Below, in pieces: positions 16,001 through 24,620 of a stretch of DNA of 64,000 nucleotides. Within the stretch, counting starts at the first letter, position 1. Every line of letters begins with the position of its first letter. Under the pieces are notes generated by a model. It worked only from the letters and a program-made list of their open reading frames with translations. It did no database searches and was not told where the DNA came from. The translations under genes and the position numbers were made by a program. Origin of the DNA: Nautilia sp. PV-1 (GTDB lineage: Bacteria; Campylobacterota; Campylobacteria; Campylobacterales; Nautiliaceae); NCBI RefSeq assembly GCF_004006315.1, contig NZ_CP026530.1, positions 191,618 to 255,617 of the forward strand, read 5' to 3'.

Positions 16001-16622
16001 TCTTGACGGAACGCTTATAGATTCTACGGAAGCCATTCTCGAAGGTTTTAGCATCTCTTTTAAGTCGTTTGGAAAAGAACCTCCCGCAGATGAAGAGATA
16101 AAAAAACTTATAGGCCTGCCTCTTGATGTAATGTTTTCTAAACTAGGCGTTGAAAAAGAGAAAGTATGGGATTATGTTGATGCGTATAAAAAACATTACC
16201 GTAAGATTTCAAAACAAAAAACGGTGCTGCTTCCTTTTGCTAAAGAAGCCGTAACGGAAGCTTCGAAATTTGCAAGGCTCGGAATTGTTACGACAAAAAC
16301 CGGAGAGTATTCAAAGGAGCTTTTAGAACATTTTGGAATTATGAAATATTTTGAGGTTTTAATAGGCAGAGAACACGTTCAAAACCCAAAACCTCATCCT
16401 GAACCCGTTCTTAAAGCCGTTCATATAATGAACGCCGTTAAAGAGGCAACATGGATGATAGGTGATACCTGTCTTGATATGGTGAGCGCCAAAGAAGCGG
16501 GTGTTAAGTATATAGGTGTTAAATGGGAATATGAATCTTTACATAATATGAAAAAATGTGCTGAAATAATAAAAGACAACGCATATGAAGCGGTTCTTTA
16601 TATAAAGGGAAAAAGAGATTAA
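15981..16622 (+). CDS. HAD-family phosphatase, phosphoglycolate phosphatase-like
   Basis: A 213-residue haloacid dehalogenase-type hydrolase. Motif I is FDLDGTLIDS with the nucleophile and acid aspartates, motif II is the threonine in GIVTTK, motif III the lysine in NPKPHPEP, and motif IV is MIGDTCLDMVSA. The cap sequence suits the Gph/PpaX subgroup acting on phosphoglycolate or pyrophosphate. Substrate is not certain. The GTG start at 15981 is inside the 3' end of dxr. Its TAA shares four bases with the stop of the convergent trkH. Confidence 0.85.
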   Translation: MRVILFDLDGTLIDSTEAILEGFSISFKSFGKEPPADEEIKKLIGLPLDVMFSKLGVEKEKVWDYVDAYKKHYRKISKQKTVLLPFAKEAVTEASKFARLGIVTTKTGEYSKELLEHFGIMKYFEVLIGREHVQNPKPHPEPVLKAVHIMNAVKEATWMIGDTCLDMVSAKEAGVKYIGVKWEYESLHNMKKCAEIIKDNAYEAVLYIKGKRD

Positions 16623-18073
16623 AACTTTTTCCAGAAATCTCTGCTTAAAAGCATTAATACGGTAAAAAATTCAAGTCTTCCGATTATCATTCCTATTGCC
16701 AGTACAAATTTTTGTGTCTGTGTGAAAAACGCGAAATTATCTACAGGCCCCACATGTCCGAATCCAGGTCCTATGTTTCCTACGCAGGCTATTGACGCGC
16801 TTAGGGAGGTAAGCGTGTCGTAACCGTTTCCGAATAAATAAAGCGCAATGGCTGTCACTGTTAAAATATATAAGAATATAAATGCGCTTACGTTGTTGAT
16901 AATTGTCTGAGGGACGGTTTTATTATCTACCTTTACGGATATAATGGCGTTAGGGAAAAGAGTTTTTTTAATTTGGTATTTAAGGTTTTTAAACATTACA
17001 ACAAACCTGATTACTTTAATCCCTCCGGCGGTACTTCCGGCGTTACCTCCGACAAGCATCGCTATAAAGATGAGGGCTATCGCCCATTGACCCCACTGCG
17101 AATAATCCACCGTTGCAAAACCTGTAGTAGTAAGAATGGAGCTTATTGTAAAAAATCCGTGCGTTAAAGCATAAAAAAGGGAATCATGAGTGTTAAAATA
17201 ATGAACCATACTCACTCCGATTGACAAAACAATGAAAATAACTGTATACCAGATAACTTCTTCGCTTTTATACCCGCTGTAATCTTTTTTTAGGAGTTTA
17301 ATGTGCGCTATAAAGTTTATACCGGAAATAAACATAAAAAACGTTGTTGTCCAGAGTATCCAAGGGTTGTGAAGCCAGTAGCCCATTGATTCGTTTTTGG
17401 TTGAAAAACCGCCCGTCGATATGGTTGCAAACGCATGGTTGATGGCGTCAAAAAGACTCATTCCCTCAAATTTAAGCAACAATGCGTCTATAAACGTAAT
17501 AGTAAAATATACTCCCCATAGTTTAAGGGCGGTATGTTTTATTTTAGGAGTTACTTTATCGGGTGTGATTCCGGTAGATTCACCTTTAAACAGGGCTAGT
17601 GATCCGGTAGGGTTGATTAAAGATAAAAGACCGACTCCGAGCACGATAATACCCATACCGCCGATCCAGTGCATGGTGCTTCTGAGCATCAAAATGTTTT
17701 TAGGAAGGTCGGCTATATCCGAATATATAGTCGCACCCGTTGTAGTAAATCCGCTGGCGGCTTCAAAAAATCCGTCTATGAAAGTAACATGTGTTTCAAG
17801 CATAAGAGGTATTGCACCTAAGGTGGAAAGCATTATCCATACGAGATTAACGCTTAAAATGGCATCTTTGATTTTCATTTTCATTTCGTGGTTTCTCAGC
17901 CACAGAAGTATAAGTATGAATATAAAGGTGCTTACTGTGGAATAGAACACGAAAGATTTAATGTTTTCATGATATATTATTCCCGTAATCATAGGTATTA
18001 AAAAGAAAAATTCCGTCATCAGGCCGACAAGCGCTAAAAATTTTAGAATATTTTTTATTGTGTTTTTATCCAT
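16619..18073 (-). CDS. trkH: Trk-type potassium uptake protein TrkH (copy 1)
   Basis: A 484-residue membrane protein, the pore subunit of a Trk/Ktr potassium transporter. Four pore loops are recognisable, each carrying the selectivity glycine: GFTTTGATI, ISTGGFSTK, LTTTGFATV and CVGNIGPGFG. About ten hydrophobic helices fit the family. It is the last of three minus-strand genes, after a second full-length trkH and trkA, with 74 bases between the two trkH copies. That gap holds a short AT-rich stretch that could carry a promoter. Both copies seem intact, so they may form transporters of different affinity. Confidence 0.93.
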   Translation of the reverse strand: MDKNTIKNILKFLALVGLMTEFFFLIPMITGIIYHENIKSFVFYSTVSTFIFILILLWLRNHEMKMKIKDAILSVNLVWIMLSTLGAIPLMLETHVTFIDGFFEAASGFTTTGATIYSDIADLPKNILMLRSTMHWIGGMGIIVLGVGLLSLINPTGSLALFKGESTGITPDKVTPKIKHTALKLWGVYFTITFIDALLLKFEGMSLFDAINHAFATISTGGFSTKNESMGYWLHNPWILWTTTFFMFISGINFIAHIKLLKKDYSGYKSEEVIWYTVIFIVLSIGVSMVHYFNTHDSLFYALTHGFFTISSILTTTGFATVDYSQWGQWAIALIFIAMLVGGNAGSTAGGIKVIRFVVMFKNLKYQIKKTLFPNAIISVKVDNKTVPQTIINNVSAFIFLYILTVTAIALYLFGNGYDTLTSLSASIACVGNIGPGFGHVGPVDNFAFFTQTQKFVLAIGMIIGRLEFFTVLMLLSRDFWKKF

Positions 18074-18147
18074 TTTTTATCCTGTATTGGAATTTTTAAA
18101 AGTATAATTATAGCATTATCAGATATAAAAGAGTGTTAAAAAAGGGA

Positions 18148-19602
18148 TTAAAATTTTTTCCAGAACTGTCTGGTCAGAAGTATCAAAACAGTATAACATT
18201 CCAGTCTTCCGATTATCATTCCTATGGCAAGCACTACTTTGTCAAATCCGCTAAATCCGGAAAAATTGTATACGGGACCGACATGCTGAAGGCCTACACC
18301 TATATTGCCTACACATTCAAGTGTGGCGGAAAGAGAAGTTAATGCGTCATGCCCTCCCGCAAACAGAATAAGAGATATTACGGTTACGGTTAAAATATAT
18401 AAAAATATAAATGCGCTTACATTGTTTACCACATATCTTGAGACCGTTTTTTTATCTATTTTTATAGAGAGTATTGCATTTGGATAAAGAATTTTCTGGA
18501 TTTGGTATTTAAGGTTTTTAAACATTACAACAAAACGGATGGTTTTTATACCTCCCGCAGTGCTTCCGGCATTACCTCCAAAAAGCATAGTTACAAGAAT
18601 AAGCGCCTGTGCTAGATGCGTCCATGTATCGTAGTTGACTGTGGCAAATCCCGTACAGGTAAGTATTGAGGTAATGGTAAAAAATCCGTTGGTAAGTGAA
18701 AAAAAGAAAGTGTTGTTTGAATGAAAATAATGAACAAGGCTTAAAGCGAGTGAAAACACCAAAAAGATTATAACGTACCATTTAACCTCTTCGCTTTTAT
18801 ATCCAGAAAAATCGCCTTTTATAAGTTTTATATGGGCTATAAAGTTCATACCTGAAATAAACATAAAAAATATAGCAGTCCACAGTATCCAGGGGTTGTT
18901 AATCCAATATCCGAAAGAGTTGTCTTTTGTCGAAAAACCTCCCGTGGCGACACAGGCAAACGCCTGGTTGATCGCGTCAAACCAGTTCATTCCTTCTAGT
19001 TTGAAAAGAACGATGTTGGCCACTATCATACAAAAATACACAATCCATAATATTAGAGCGGTGTGTTTTATCTTCGGAGTGATTTTATCGGGGGTTATAC
19101 CGGTGGATTCGGATTTGAAAAGTGCGAGTGTCCCTGTCGGGTTGATAATGGATAAAAGTCCTATTCCTAAAACGATAATACCCATACCTCCGAAAAAATT
19201 GGTGGTGCTTCTTAACATCAGAACCGTTTTAGGAAGGTTGCTTACCTCTGGATATATAGTGGCTCCGGTTGTAGTAAAGCCGCTTACCGATTCAAAAAAA
19301 GCGTCTATAAATGAAATATGCGTCATCATTATCATAGGAATCGCAGCAAGAACAGAAACCATCAGCCAAACCAGGTTCACGCTGAGAATGGCCTCTTTTA
19401 TTTTCATTTCGATTTTGTGGTTTTTTAGCCAGTATAAAATAAGTCCGAAAAGCAGGGTTGTCACAATGGTGAAAAAAATAAAACCGTCTATGTTTTCATG
19501 ATATATTACTCCCGTCGTTACGGGAATAAGGAAAAATAGGTTGTTTAACAAACCTACAAGCGCTAAAAATTTTAGTATGTTTTTTACAGAGCTTCTATCC
19601 AC
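18148..19602 (-). CDS. trkH: Trk-type potassium uptake protein TrkH (copy 2)
   Basis: A 484-residue paralogue of the downstream trkH, identical in length and alignable throughout. Pore loops: GFTTTGATI, VATGGFSTK, LTCTGFATV and CVGNIGVGLQ. The third loop has cysteine where copy 1 has threonine, and the fourth has VGLQH versus PGFGH, next to the selectivity filter. The first 19 bases overlap the end of trkA, so TrkA and this copy are translationally linked and this is the likelier primary TrkA partner. Seven bases upstream of the ATG the message is purine rich but has no strong ribosome site. Confidence 0.93.
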   Translation of the reverse strand: MDRSSVKNILKFLALVGLLNNLFFLIPVTTGVIYHENIDGFIFFTIVTTLLFGLILYWLKNHKIEMKIKEAILSVNLVWLMVSVLAAIPMIMMTHISFIDAFFESVSGFTTTGATIYPEVSNLPKTVLMLRSTTNFFGGMGIIVLGIGLLSIINPTGTLALFKSESTGITPDKITPKIKHTALILWIVYFCMIVANIVLFKLEGMNWFDAINQAFACVATGGFSTKDNSFGYWINNPWILWTAIFFMFISGMNFIAHIKLIKGDFSGYKSEEVKWYVIIFLVFSLALSLVHYFHSNNTFFFSLTNGFFTITSILTCTGFATVNYDTWTHLAQALILVTMLFGGNAGSTAGGIKTIRFVVMFKNLKYQIQKILYPNAILSIKIDKKTVSRYVVNNVSAFIFLYILTVTVISLILFAGGHDALTSLSATLECVGNIGVGLQHVGPVYNFSGFSGFDKVVLAIGMIIGRLECYTVLILLTRQFWKKF

Positions 19603-20867
19603 TTCCTGTTTCCTGAAAAATTGAACTCCATAACTATATCGTTTGGTTCGAGTTCCATTTTGTCTTTTAATTCGATGATTCTGTCGTTTCTAATGATAAG
19701 AGTTTTATTGTTTTCCTTAGGAGGAGTTACTTTTTTAGGCTGAAATATCTGTTTAATGAATATTTTGCCTTTGGCTCCTAAGAAAAATCTTTCATATATT
19801 AAAAGTCTGGAATCTATTTCTTCCAGTATTTCGTAATAAGCAGCGATTTTAGGCCCTCTTATAGTTGAGAGTTTTAATGAGTGCATAAGAGAATAGTAAT
19901 TTAAGTTATTATTGATAGTTATTATTTTTTTGATTCCGAGTTTTTTTGCCTGAAGGGACTTGATAATGTTGCTTTCGTCTTTAAGCGAAGCGGCTATGGC
20001 TATGTCTGAATAGTGAAGGCCTTCGTTAATAATCATCTCCTCGTCTTCATAAGATGAGTTGATTACCATTGCCTCTTCTCCGAGCAGTTCCGCTGCTATT
20101 GTAGCCTGCGCTTCGTCTTTTTCTAGTATTTTTACGTTTAAATTGAAAGATATCAGTATTTTGGCTATTTCTATACCCAGAGGATTTGCACCGTATATAA
20201 GTACATTTTGTATAACCTCTGGTGAAACGGTGTCAAGTTTGTTTATTATATTTTTTAGTTTTTCTTTTTCACCTAAAATATAAAGAAGATCTTCTTCTTC
20301 AATGTAGTCTTCTTCGTTTAAAAATAGAAACTCTTCTCCTCTTTGTACGCCTATTACTATTACGTCTTCATCGTTAATAGCGGAAACTTTGTCTATTTCC
20401 GGTTTTTGAACCGTTAATGACAGAAGTATAAAATCGTTAAAAGGAAATTCTTTTATATTGTTGGCTTTAGGAAATTCAATTAGCTTTGCCACTGCCGTAG
20501 CCGATAATTTATATGGGAAAATAAGTCTGTTAATATTCAGTTTTTGGAAGTTTGTAGATATGTATGATGTATTTGTAAGTCTGACTATGGTGTTTTCTAT
20601 ATCTATAAGGTTTTCTGTGACTATCGTTGAGATAAGATTGATTTCGTCATTGTTTGTTACCGCAATAAAAAAGTCGAATTTTTCTTCAAGCCCCATATAT
20701 GCCCTTGAATCTCTCAAATCCGCACATATGGTCATAACATCAAGTGTTTCTTTAAGTATTTCAAGCGCTTTTTCGTTTTTGTCTATAATTACCACGTTAT
20801 GTTTGTGTGACAGGGCTTTTGCGACGTTATATCCGACTTTTCCGGCACCTGCTATTAATATGTTCAT
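19584..20867 (-). CDS. trkA: Trk potassium transporter regulatory subunit TrkA
   Basis: A 427-residue cytosolic protein with two RCK modules. The N-terminal one has a proper dinucleotide loop (ILIAGAGKVGYNVA) ending in an acid (VIIDKNE). The second, from about residue 215, has a weaker loop (VLIYGANPLGIEIA). In the family these bind NAD(H) and ATP/ADP and gate TrkH. A single TrkA here serves two TrkH copies. The gene has its own TGCTATAAT promoter 32 bases upstream on the minus strand. Confidence 0.92.
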   Translation of the reverse strand: MNILIAGAGKVGYNVAKALSHKHNVVIIDKNEKALEILKETLDVMTICADLRDSRAYMGLEEKFDFFIAVTNNDEINLISTIVTENLIDIENTIVRLTNTSYISTNFQKLNINRLIFPYKLSATAVAKLIEFPKANNIKEFPFNDFILLSLTVQKPEIDKVSAINDEDVIVIGVQRGEEFLFLNEEDYIEEEDLLYILGEKEKLKNIINKLDTVSPEVIQNVLIYGANPLGIEIAKILISFNLNVKILEKDEAQATIAAELLGEEAMVINSSYEDEEMIINEGLHYSDIAIAASLKDESNIIKSLQAKKLGIKKIITINNNLNYYSLMHSLKLSTIRGPKIAAYYEILEEIDSRLLIYERFFLGAKGKIFIKQIFQPKKVTPPKENNKTLIIRNDRIIELKDKMELEPNDIVMEFNFSGNRKWIEAL

Positions 20868-20898
20868 ATATAGCCTTTTTCTAAAATTACAACTGATT

Positions 20899-20907
20899 AT
20901 TATAGCA
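20899..20907 (-). promoter_or_regulatory. Extended -10 promoter of the trkA-trkH-trkH operon
   Basis: TGCTATAAT on the minus strand, 32 bases upstream of the trkA ATG. No clear -35. Confidence 0.55.
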
Positions 20908-21059
20908 CTAAAACTGTAAACATGTAAAAAAATGCATGTGATTTAATTAAAACTTATACATAAAAGAGCTGTATATACGGAAAAATATATTTCAAAAAGT
21001 AACATTTTATATAAAAATGCGCAAATAAAATAAAATGAAATAATTTCGGATGAAATTTA

Positions 21060-21068
21060 TGCTATATT
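21060..21068 (+). promoter_or_regulatory. Extended -10 promoter of the por operon
   Basis: TGCTATATT about 50 bases upstream of porG. A second candidate, CGCTAAAAT at 21091-21099, is closer but lacks the TG. The preceding 120 bases are AT-rich with no clear operator. Confidence 0.45.
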
Positions 21069-21119
21069 AATACTACTTTAAGTAAAAATTCGCTAAAATA
21101 TGACAAAAAAAGGATAAAT

Positions 21120-21677
21120 ATGTTACAAATCAGATGGCACTCTCGCGCAGGACAAGGGGCAGTAACAGGTGCAAAGGCTCTTGCTGATGTTATGTCTAGA
21201 ACAGGAAAGTATGTACAAGCATACTCAGTTTACGGTGCAGAAAAAAGAGGGGCACCGATGACTGCATATGACAAAATCGCCGATGAGCCTATTTTAGACC
21301 ATTCAAAATGGATGACTCCGGATTATGTATTGGTTATCGACCCTTCTTTGGTATTCCAGGAAGAAATCGTAGACAATACTACTGACGATACGGTATTTAT
21401 AGTTACAACACATTTAAGCAAAGACGAGCTTTTAAAGATTGCAAAACATCTTGAAGGTAAAAAACTTTATACTATTGACGCTATTAAAATTTCTCAGGAA
21501 GAAATCGGAAGAGCGATTCCAAATACTCCTATGCTTGGGGCATTTATTAAAGTTTCACAAATTTTACCTTTTGAGGACTTTTTAGTATCAATTGAAGATA
21601 TTCTTTCAAAATTCCCTCAAAAAATTATTGACGGTAACTTAAGAGCTATTAAAAGAGCTTACGAAGAAGTAAATTAA
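21120..21677 (+). CDS. porG: Pyruvate:ferredoxin oxidoreductase, gamma subunit
   Basis: A 185-residue subunit with the gamma-family opening MLQIRWHSRAGQGAVTGAKAL and YGAEKRGAPMTAY. In the four-subunit enzyme it contributes to coenzyme A binding. In autotrophic Campylobacterota the complex works as pyruvate synthase, carboxylating acetyl-CoA with reduced ferredoxin after the reductive TCA cycle. It is first in the gamma-delta-alpha-beta operon, with a good AAAGGA site. Codon choice in this operon differs from neighbours (more GCT, ACA and GGT), as expected for a highly expressed enzyme. Confidence 0.93.
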   Translation: MLQIRWHSRAGQGAVTGAKALADVMSRTGKYVQAYSVYGAEKRGAPMTAYDKIADEPILDHSKWMTPDYVLVIDPSLVFQEEIVDNTTDDTVFIVTTHLSKDELLKIAKHLEGKKLYTIDAIKISQEEIGRAIPNTPMLGAFIKVSQILPFEDFLVSIEDILSKFPQKIIDGNLRAIKRAYEEVN

Positions 21678-21686
21678 GGAGATATT

Positions 21687-22088
21687 ATGGCAACACCTAA
21701 AGAAATGTTAACGACTTGGGATCAGATTCAGTTTGGTGCGGTATTACCATCATTTGAAGATCCGGAAGCAAAAAAAAGAAGTAAATTCCATTCATATAAC
21801 TATAAAGTTGCTGACTGGAGAGTTGAAAAACCTGTATTTAACAGAGATTTGTGTATAGACTGTGATTTTTGCTGGGTATTTTGTCCGGACAGCTGCTTTG
21901 AAGTAGAGGAAGTTGTAAATAAAAGAGGTAAAAAACAGGCTAAAATCAAAGGTATTAATTATAATTTATGTAAAGGATGCGGTGTTTGCGTTGATGTTTG
22001 CCCGACACCGATTAAATCGCTTTTAATGTTCCCTGAACATGTTGAAAATGAAGAGGCTCTAAAACAGTGGCCTAAAAAAGATAAATAA
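21687..22088 (+). CDS. porD: Pyruvate:ferredoxin oxidoreductase, delta (ferredoxin-like) subunit
   Basis: A 133-residue subunit with two [4Fe-4S] binding motifs in the second half: CIDCDFCWVFCPDSC and CKGCGVCVDVCPTP. It passes electrons between the thiamine centre in the beta subunit and external ferredoxin. The N-terminal extension of about 55 residues (PSFEDPEAKKRSKFHSYNYKVADW) is typical for the Campylobacterota delta subunit. It starts nine bases after porG with AAGGAG. Confidence 0.93.
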   Translation: MATPKEMLTTWDQIQFGAVLPSFEDPEAKKRSKFHSYNYKVADWRVEKPVFNRDLCIDCDFCWVFCPDSCFEVEEVVNKRGKKQAKIKGINYNLCKGCGVCVDVCPTPIKSLLMFPEHVENEEALKQWPKKDK

Positions 22089-22098
22089 AGGATAGATA

Positions 22099-23316
22099 AT
22101 GGCTGAAAGATATGAATTAAAAGCAAAGGAAGTTTGGGACGGTAATATGGCGGCTGCTCATGCCCTGCGCCAGGCTCAGGTTGATGTAGTTGCTGCTTAT
22201 CCGATTACTCCTTCAACACCAATTGTTCAAAATTACGCTCAGTTTTTAGCTGACGGATATGTAGACGGTGAATTCGTAATGGTTGAAAGTGAACATTCAG
22301 CTATGAGTGCGTGTGTCGGTGCTGCAGCGGCCGGTGGAAGAGTTGCAACTGCTACGTCTTCTCAGGGTTATGCTTTAATGGTAGAAGTTTTATATCAGGC
22401 AAGCGGTATGAGGCTCCCTATAGTTATGACAGTGGTTAATAGAGCATTAGCATCTCCTTTAAATATTCATGGTGACCATGCTGATTTATATCTTGGAAGA
22501 GATGCTGGATGGATTCATTTAATTGCTAACAATCCTCAAGAAGCATATGATATGACTTTATGTGCATTTAAAATTGCTGAAGACAGTAGAGTTAGACTTC
22601 CTGTTACAACTAACCAGGACGGGTTTTTAGTGTCTCATACGGCTCAGGTGGTTCAACCACTTCAGGATGAAGAAGCTCAAAAATTTGTAGGAAATTATAA
22701 AGCTCTTAATCCTATGCTTGATACTTCAAATCCTGTAACTTACGGTGCACAGACAGAGGAAGAGTGGCATTTTGAACATAAAGCTGCTCAGCACAAAGCT
22801 TTAATGGACAGTTTTTCTGTAATTGAGGAAGTATTTAATGAATTTGCTGAACTCACAGGAAGAAAACACAATCTTGTAGAAAGTTATAAAATCGAAGATG
22901 CAGATATTGCCCTTGTTGTTATGGGTAGTGCTTATGAAACTGCAATGCTTGCTGTTGACAGGGCAAGAGAAAACGGTATTAAAGTTGGTCTTGTGATGCC
23001 GAGAGTATTCAGACCTTTCCCTTATAACGAAGTAGCTAAAAAACTTAAAAATGTAAAAGCAGTTGCTGCTTTAGACAGAAGTATGCCTATGGGTACTACA
23101 GGCGCTCTTTACAACGAAGTTGCCGGTGCGCTTGCTGCAAACGGACAAAATGCAATTATGACTAACTATATTTACGGTCTTGGCGGAAGAGATACAACAG
23201 TTGAACATATTTTAGAGGTAATTAACGAAACAAACGAAAACGCAAAAGCTGGAAAAAGAGTAACTGACTTACAAGGTTTCATAAACCTTAGAGGTCCTAA
23301 GTTATCATTTAATTAA
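22099..23316 (+). CDS. porA: Pyruvate:ferredoxin oxidoreductase, alpha subunit
   Basis: A 405-residue subunit with the alpha-family motifs YPITPSTPIVQ (thiamine pyrimidine and substrate region), VESEHSAMSACVGAAAAGGR and ATSSQGYALM. Later GLVMPRVFRPFP and LDRSMPMGTTGALY lie in the domain that contacts beta. With PorB it forms the catalytic core that cleaves or forms the bond between pyruvate carbons 1 and 2. Downstream spacing to porB is nine bases. Confidence 0.95.
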   Translation: MAERYELKAKEVWDGNMAAAHALRQAQVDVVAAYPITPSTPIVQNYAQFLADGYVDGEFVMVESEHSAMSACVGAAAAGGRVATATSSQGYALMVEVLYQASGMRLPIVMTVVNRALASPLNIHGDHADLYLGRDAGWIHLIANNPQEAYDMTLCAFKIAEDSRVRLPVTTNQDGFLVSHTAQVVQPLQDEEAQKFVGNYKALNPMLDTSNPVTYGAQTEEEWHFEHKAAQHKALMDSFSVIEEVFNEFAELTGRKHNLVESYKIEDADIALVVMGSAYETAMLAVDRARENGIKVGLVMPRVFRPFPYNEVAKKLKNVKAVAALDRSMPMGTTGALYNEVAGALAANGQNAIMTNYIYGLGGRDTTVEHILEVINETNENAKAGKRVTDLQGFINLRGPKLSFN

Positions 23317-23325
23317 GGAGTTTTT

Positions 23326-24279
23326 ATGAAAAATATAGGTACTTTAAAAGAATTCGCATGTACTCCTGATAGATTTCAAGGTGGACACAGACTGTGTCCC
23401 GGATGTGCGCATAGTATGATAGTAAGAGAAGTTGTAAATGCAACTGATGATGATTTGGTCGTTTCTACTGCGACAGGATGTCTTGAAGTTTGTACGGCTA
23501 TATATCCTTATACTTCATGGGATGTGTCTTGGCTTCATATCGGATTTGAAAATGCTGCGGCTGCAATTTCCGGAGCTGAAGCTATGTACAGTGCATTAAG
23601 CAGAAAAAACAGACTTTATAACGAAGACAGAAAAGTAAAATTCGTTGCATTCGGTGGTGACGGCGGTACTTATGATATCGGATTCCAGTCACTTTCAGGT
23701 GCAGCTGAAAGAGGTCACGATTTTCTTTATGTGTGTTTGGATAATGAAAACTATGCAAATACTGGTGGTCAAAGAAGTAGCTCTACCCCAATAGGAGCAC
23801 ACACCTCAACGACACCTAGAGGTAGAGTAAGCTATGGTGAAAAACAGAGAAAAAAAGATTTAACTATGATTATGGCCGCACATGGATGTCCTTATGTTGC
23901 AACTGCTATTCCTGGTACTAAACACTGGAAAGACCTTGCAACTAAAGCAGCAAAAGCAATTAGTACAGTAGGGCCGACATTTATTAATGCATTAAGCCCT
24001 TGTACAACTGAGTGGAAATTTAAACCTGAAGAAACTGTTGAAATCGCGGACCTTGCGGTTGAAACTTGTGCATTCCCTCTATATGAAATTGAAGACGGTC
24101 ACAAATTAACAATTACATACAGACCTAAAAACAAACTTCCTATTGAAGAATATTTAAGCAGACAGGGAAGATTTAGCCATCTGTTTAAACCGGAAAACAA
24201 ATGGATTATTGAAGAATGGCAAAAAAATGTTGATGCATATTGGGAATATTTACAAAGAAGAGAAGAAGCCGGAGTTTAA
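23326..24279 (+). CDS. porB: Pyruvate:ferredoxin oxidoreductase, beta subunit
   Basis: A 317-residue subunit that binds thiamine diphosphate and the proximal [4Fe-4S] cluster. CPGCAHS and TGCLEVC provide cysteines for the cluster together with a later C in NALSPCTTEW. GGDGGTYDIGF and LDNENYANTGGQ form the thiamine diphosphate and Mg2+ site. The intrinsic terminator begins inside its last codons, so the operon ends here and does not continue into the ClC gene 341 bases downstream. Confidence 0.95.
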   Translation: MKNIGTLKEFACTPDRFQGGHRLCPGCAHSMIVREVVNATDDDLVVSTATGCLEVCTAIYPYTSWDVSWLHIGFENAAAAISGAEAMYSALSRKNRLYNEDRKVKFVAFGGDGGTYDIGFQSLSGAAERGHDFLYVCLDNENYANTGGQRSSSTPIGAHTSTTPRGRVSYGEKQRKKDLTMIMAAHGCPYVATAIPGTKHWKDLATKAAKAISTVGPTFINALSPCTTEWKFKPEETVEIADLAVETCAFPLYEIEDGHKLTITYRPKNKLPIEEYLSRQGRFSHLFKPENKWIIEEWQKNVDAYWEYLQRREEAGV

Positions 24280-24293
24280 TCTTCTCTTTTTTT
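24257..24293 (+). terminator. Intrinsic terminator of the por operon
   Basis: AGAGAAGA (24259-24266) pairs perfectly with TCTTCTCT (24280-24287), and a run of T7 follows. The left arm and loop are the last codons and stop of porB. Confidence 0.75.
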
Positions 24294-24305
24294 GTTGTTA
24301 TAAAT

Positions 24306-24324
24306 ATAAGTGTCAGGCACTTAT
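24306..24324. repeat. GTGTC-type palindromic element, copy 1
   Basis: ATAAGTG-TCAGG-CACTTAT has perfect 7-bp arms. It lies just past the por terminator. A second copy with the core AGTGTCTGTCACTT is at 38225-38243 after tsaD. Confidence 0.5.
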
Positions 24325-24620
24325 GAGTTTTTATCAGTTTTTTTCAGCAGTTTTAGTGAAAATTGGTAATACGGATATTAATATTTTAATAAAATAGATA
24401 AAAAATTAAATAATATATAAATTAATGTTTTTTAGCCGATTTTGATTTAAATATAGTACGTTATAAATGCTTTGACTTAAAAAAATATTGAATTTTTTAA
24501 AATTTGTATTAAAATAACTTATATCGGTTTACTTTTCAAAATTTTCGATTTATAATAAAAAATAAGTTGTCAGCTCGTCAAAACTACTGTAAAACATAAA
24601 ATTCATTTAAAGGAAAAAAA
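24325..24620. other. AT-rich gap before the ClC gene
   Basis: With the preceding terminator and palindrome this makes 341 bases without a gene. It is extremely AT-rich, with stops in all frames and no tRNA-like or protein-coding signal. TATAATAAAA at 24551-24560 is a plausible -10 for the ClC gene. I see nothing else. Confidence 0.4.

Noticed and set aside
24280-24620. Small RNA or tRNA gene in the gap after porB
   Set aside because: Only a terminator, a short palindrome and AT-rich sequence are visible. No cloverleaf or conserved RNA motif could be found by eye.
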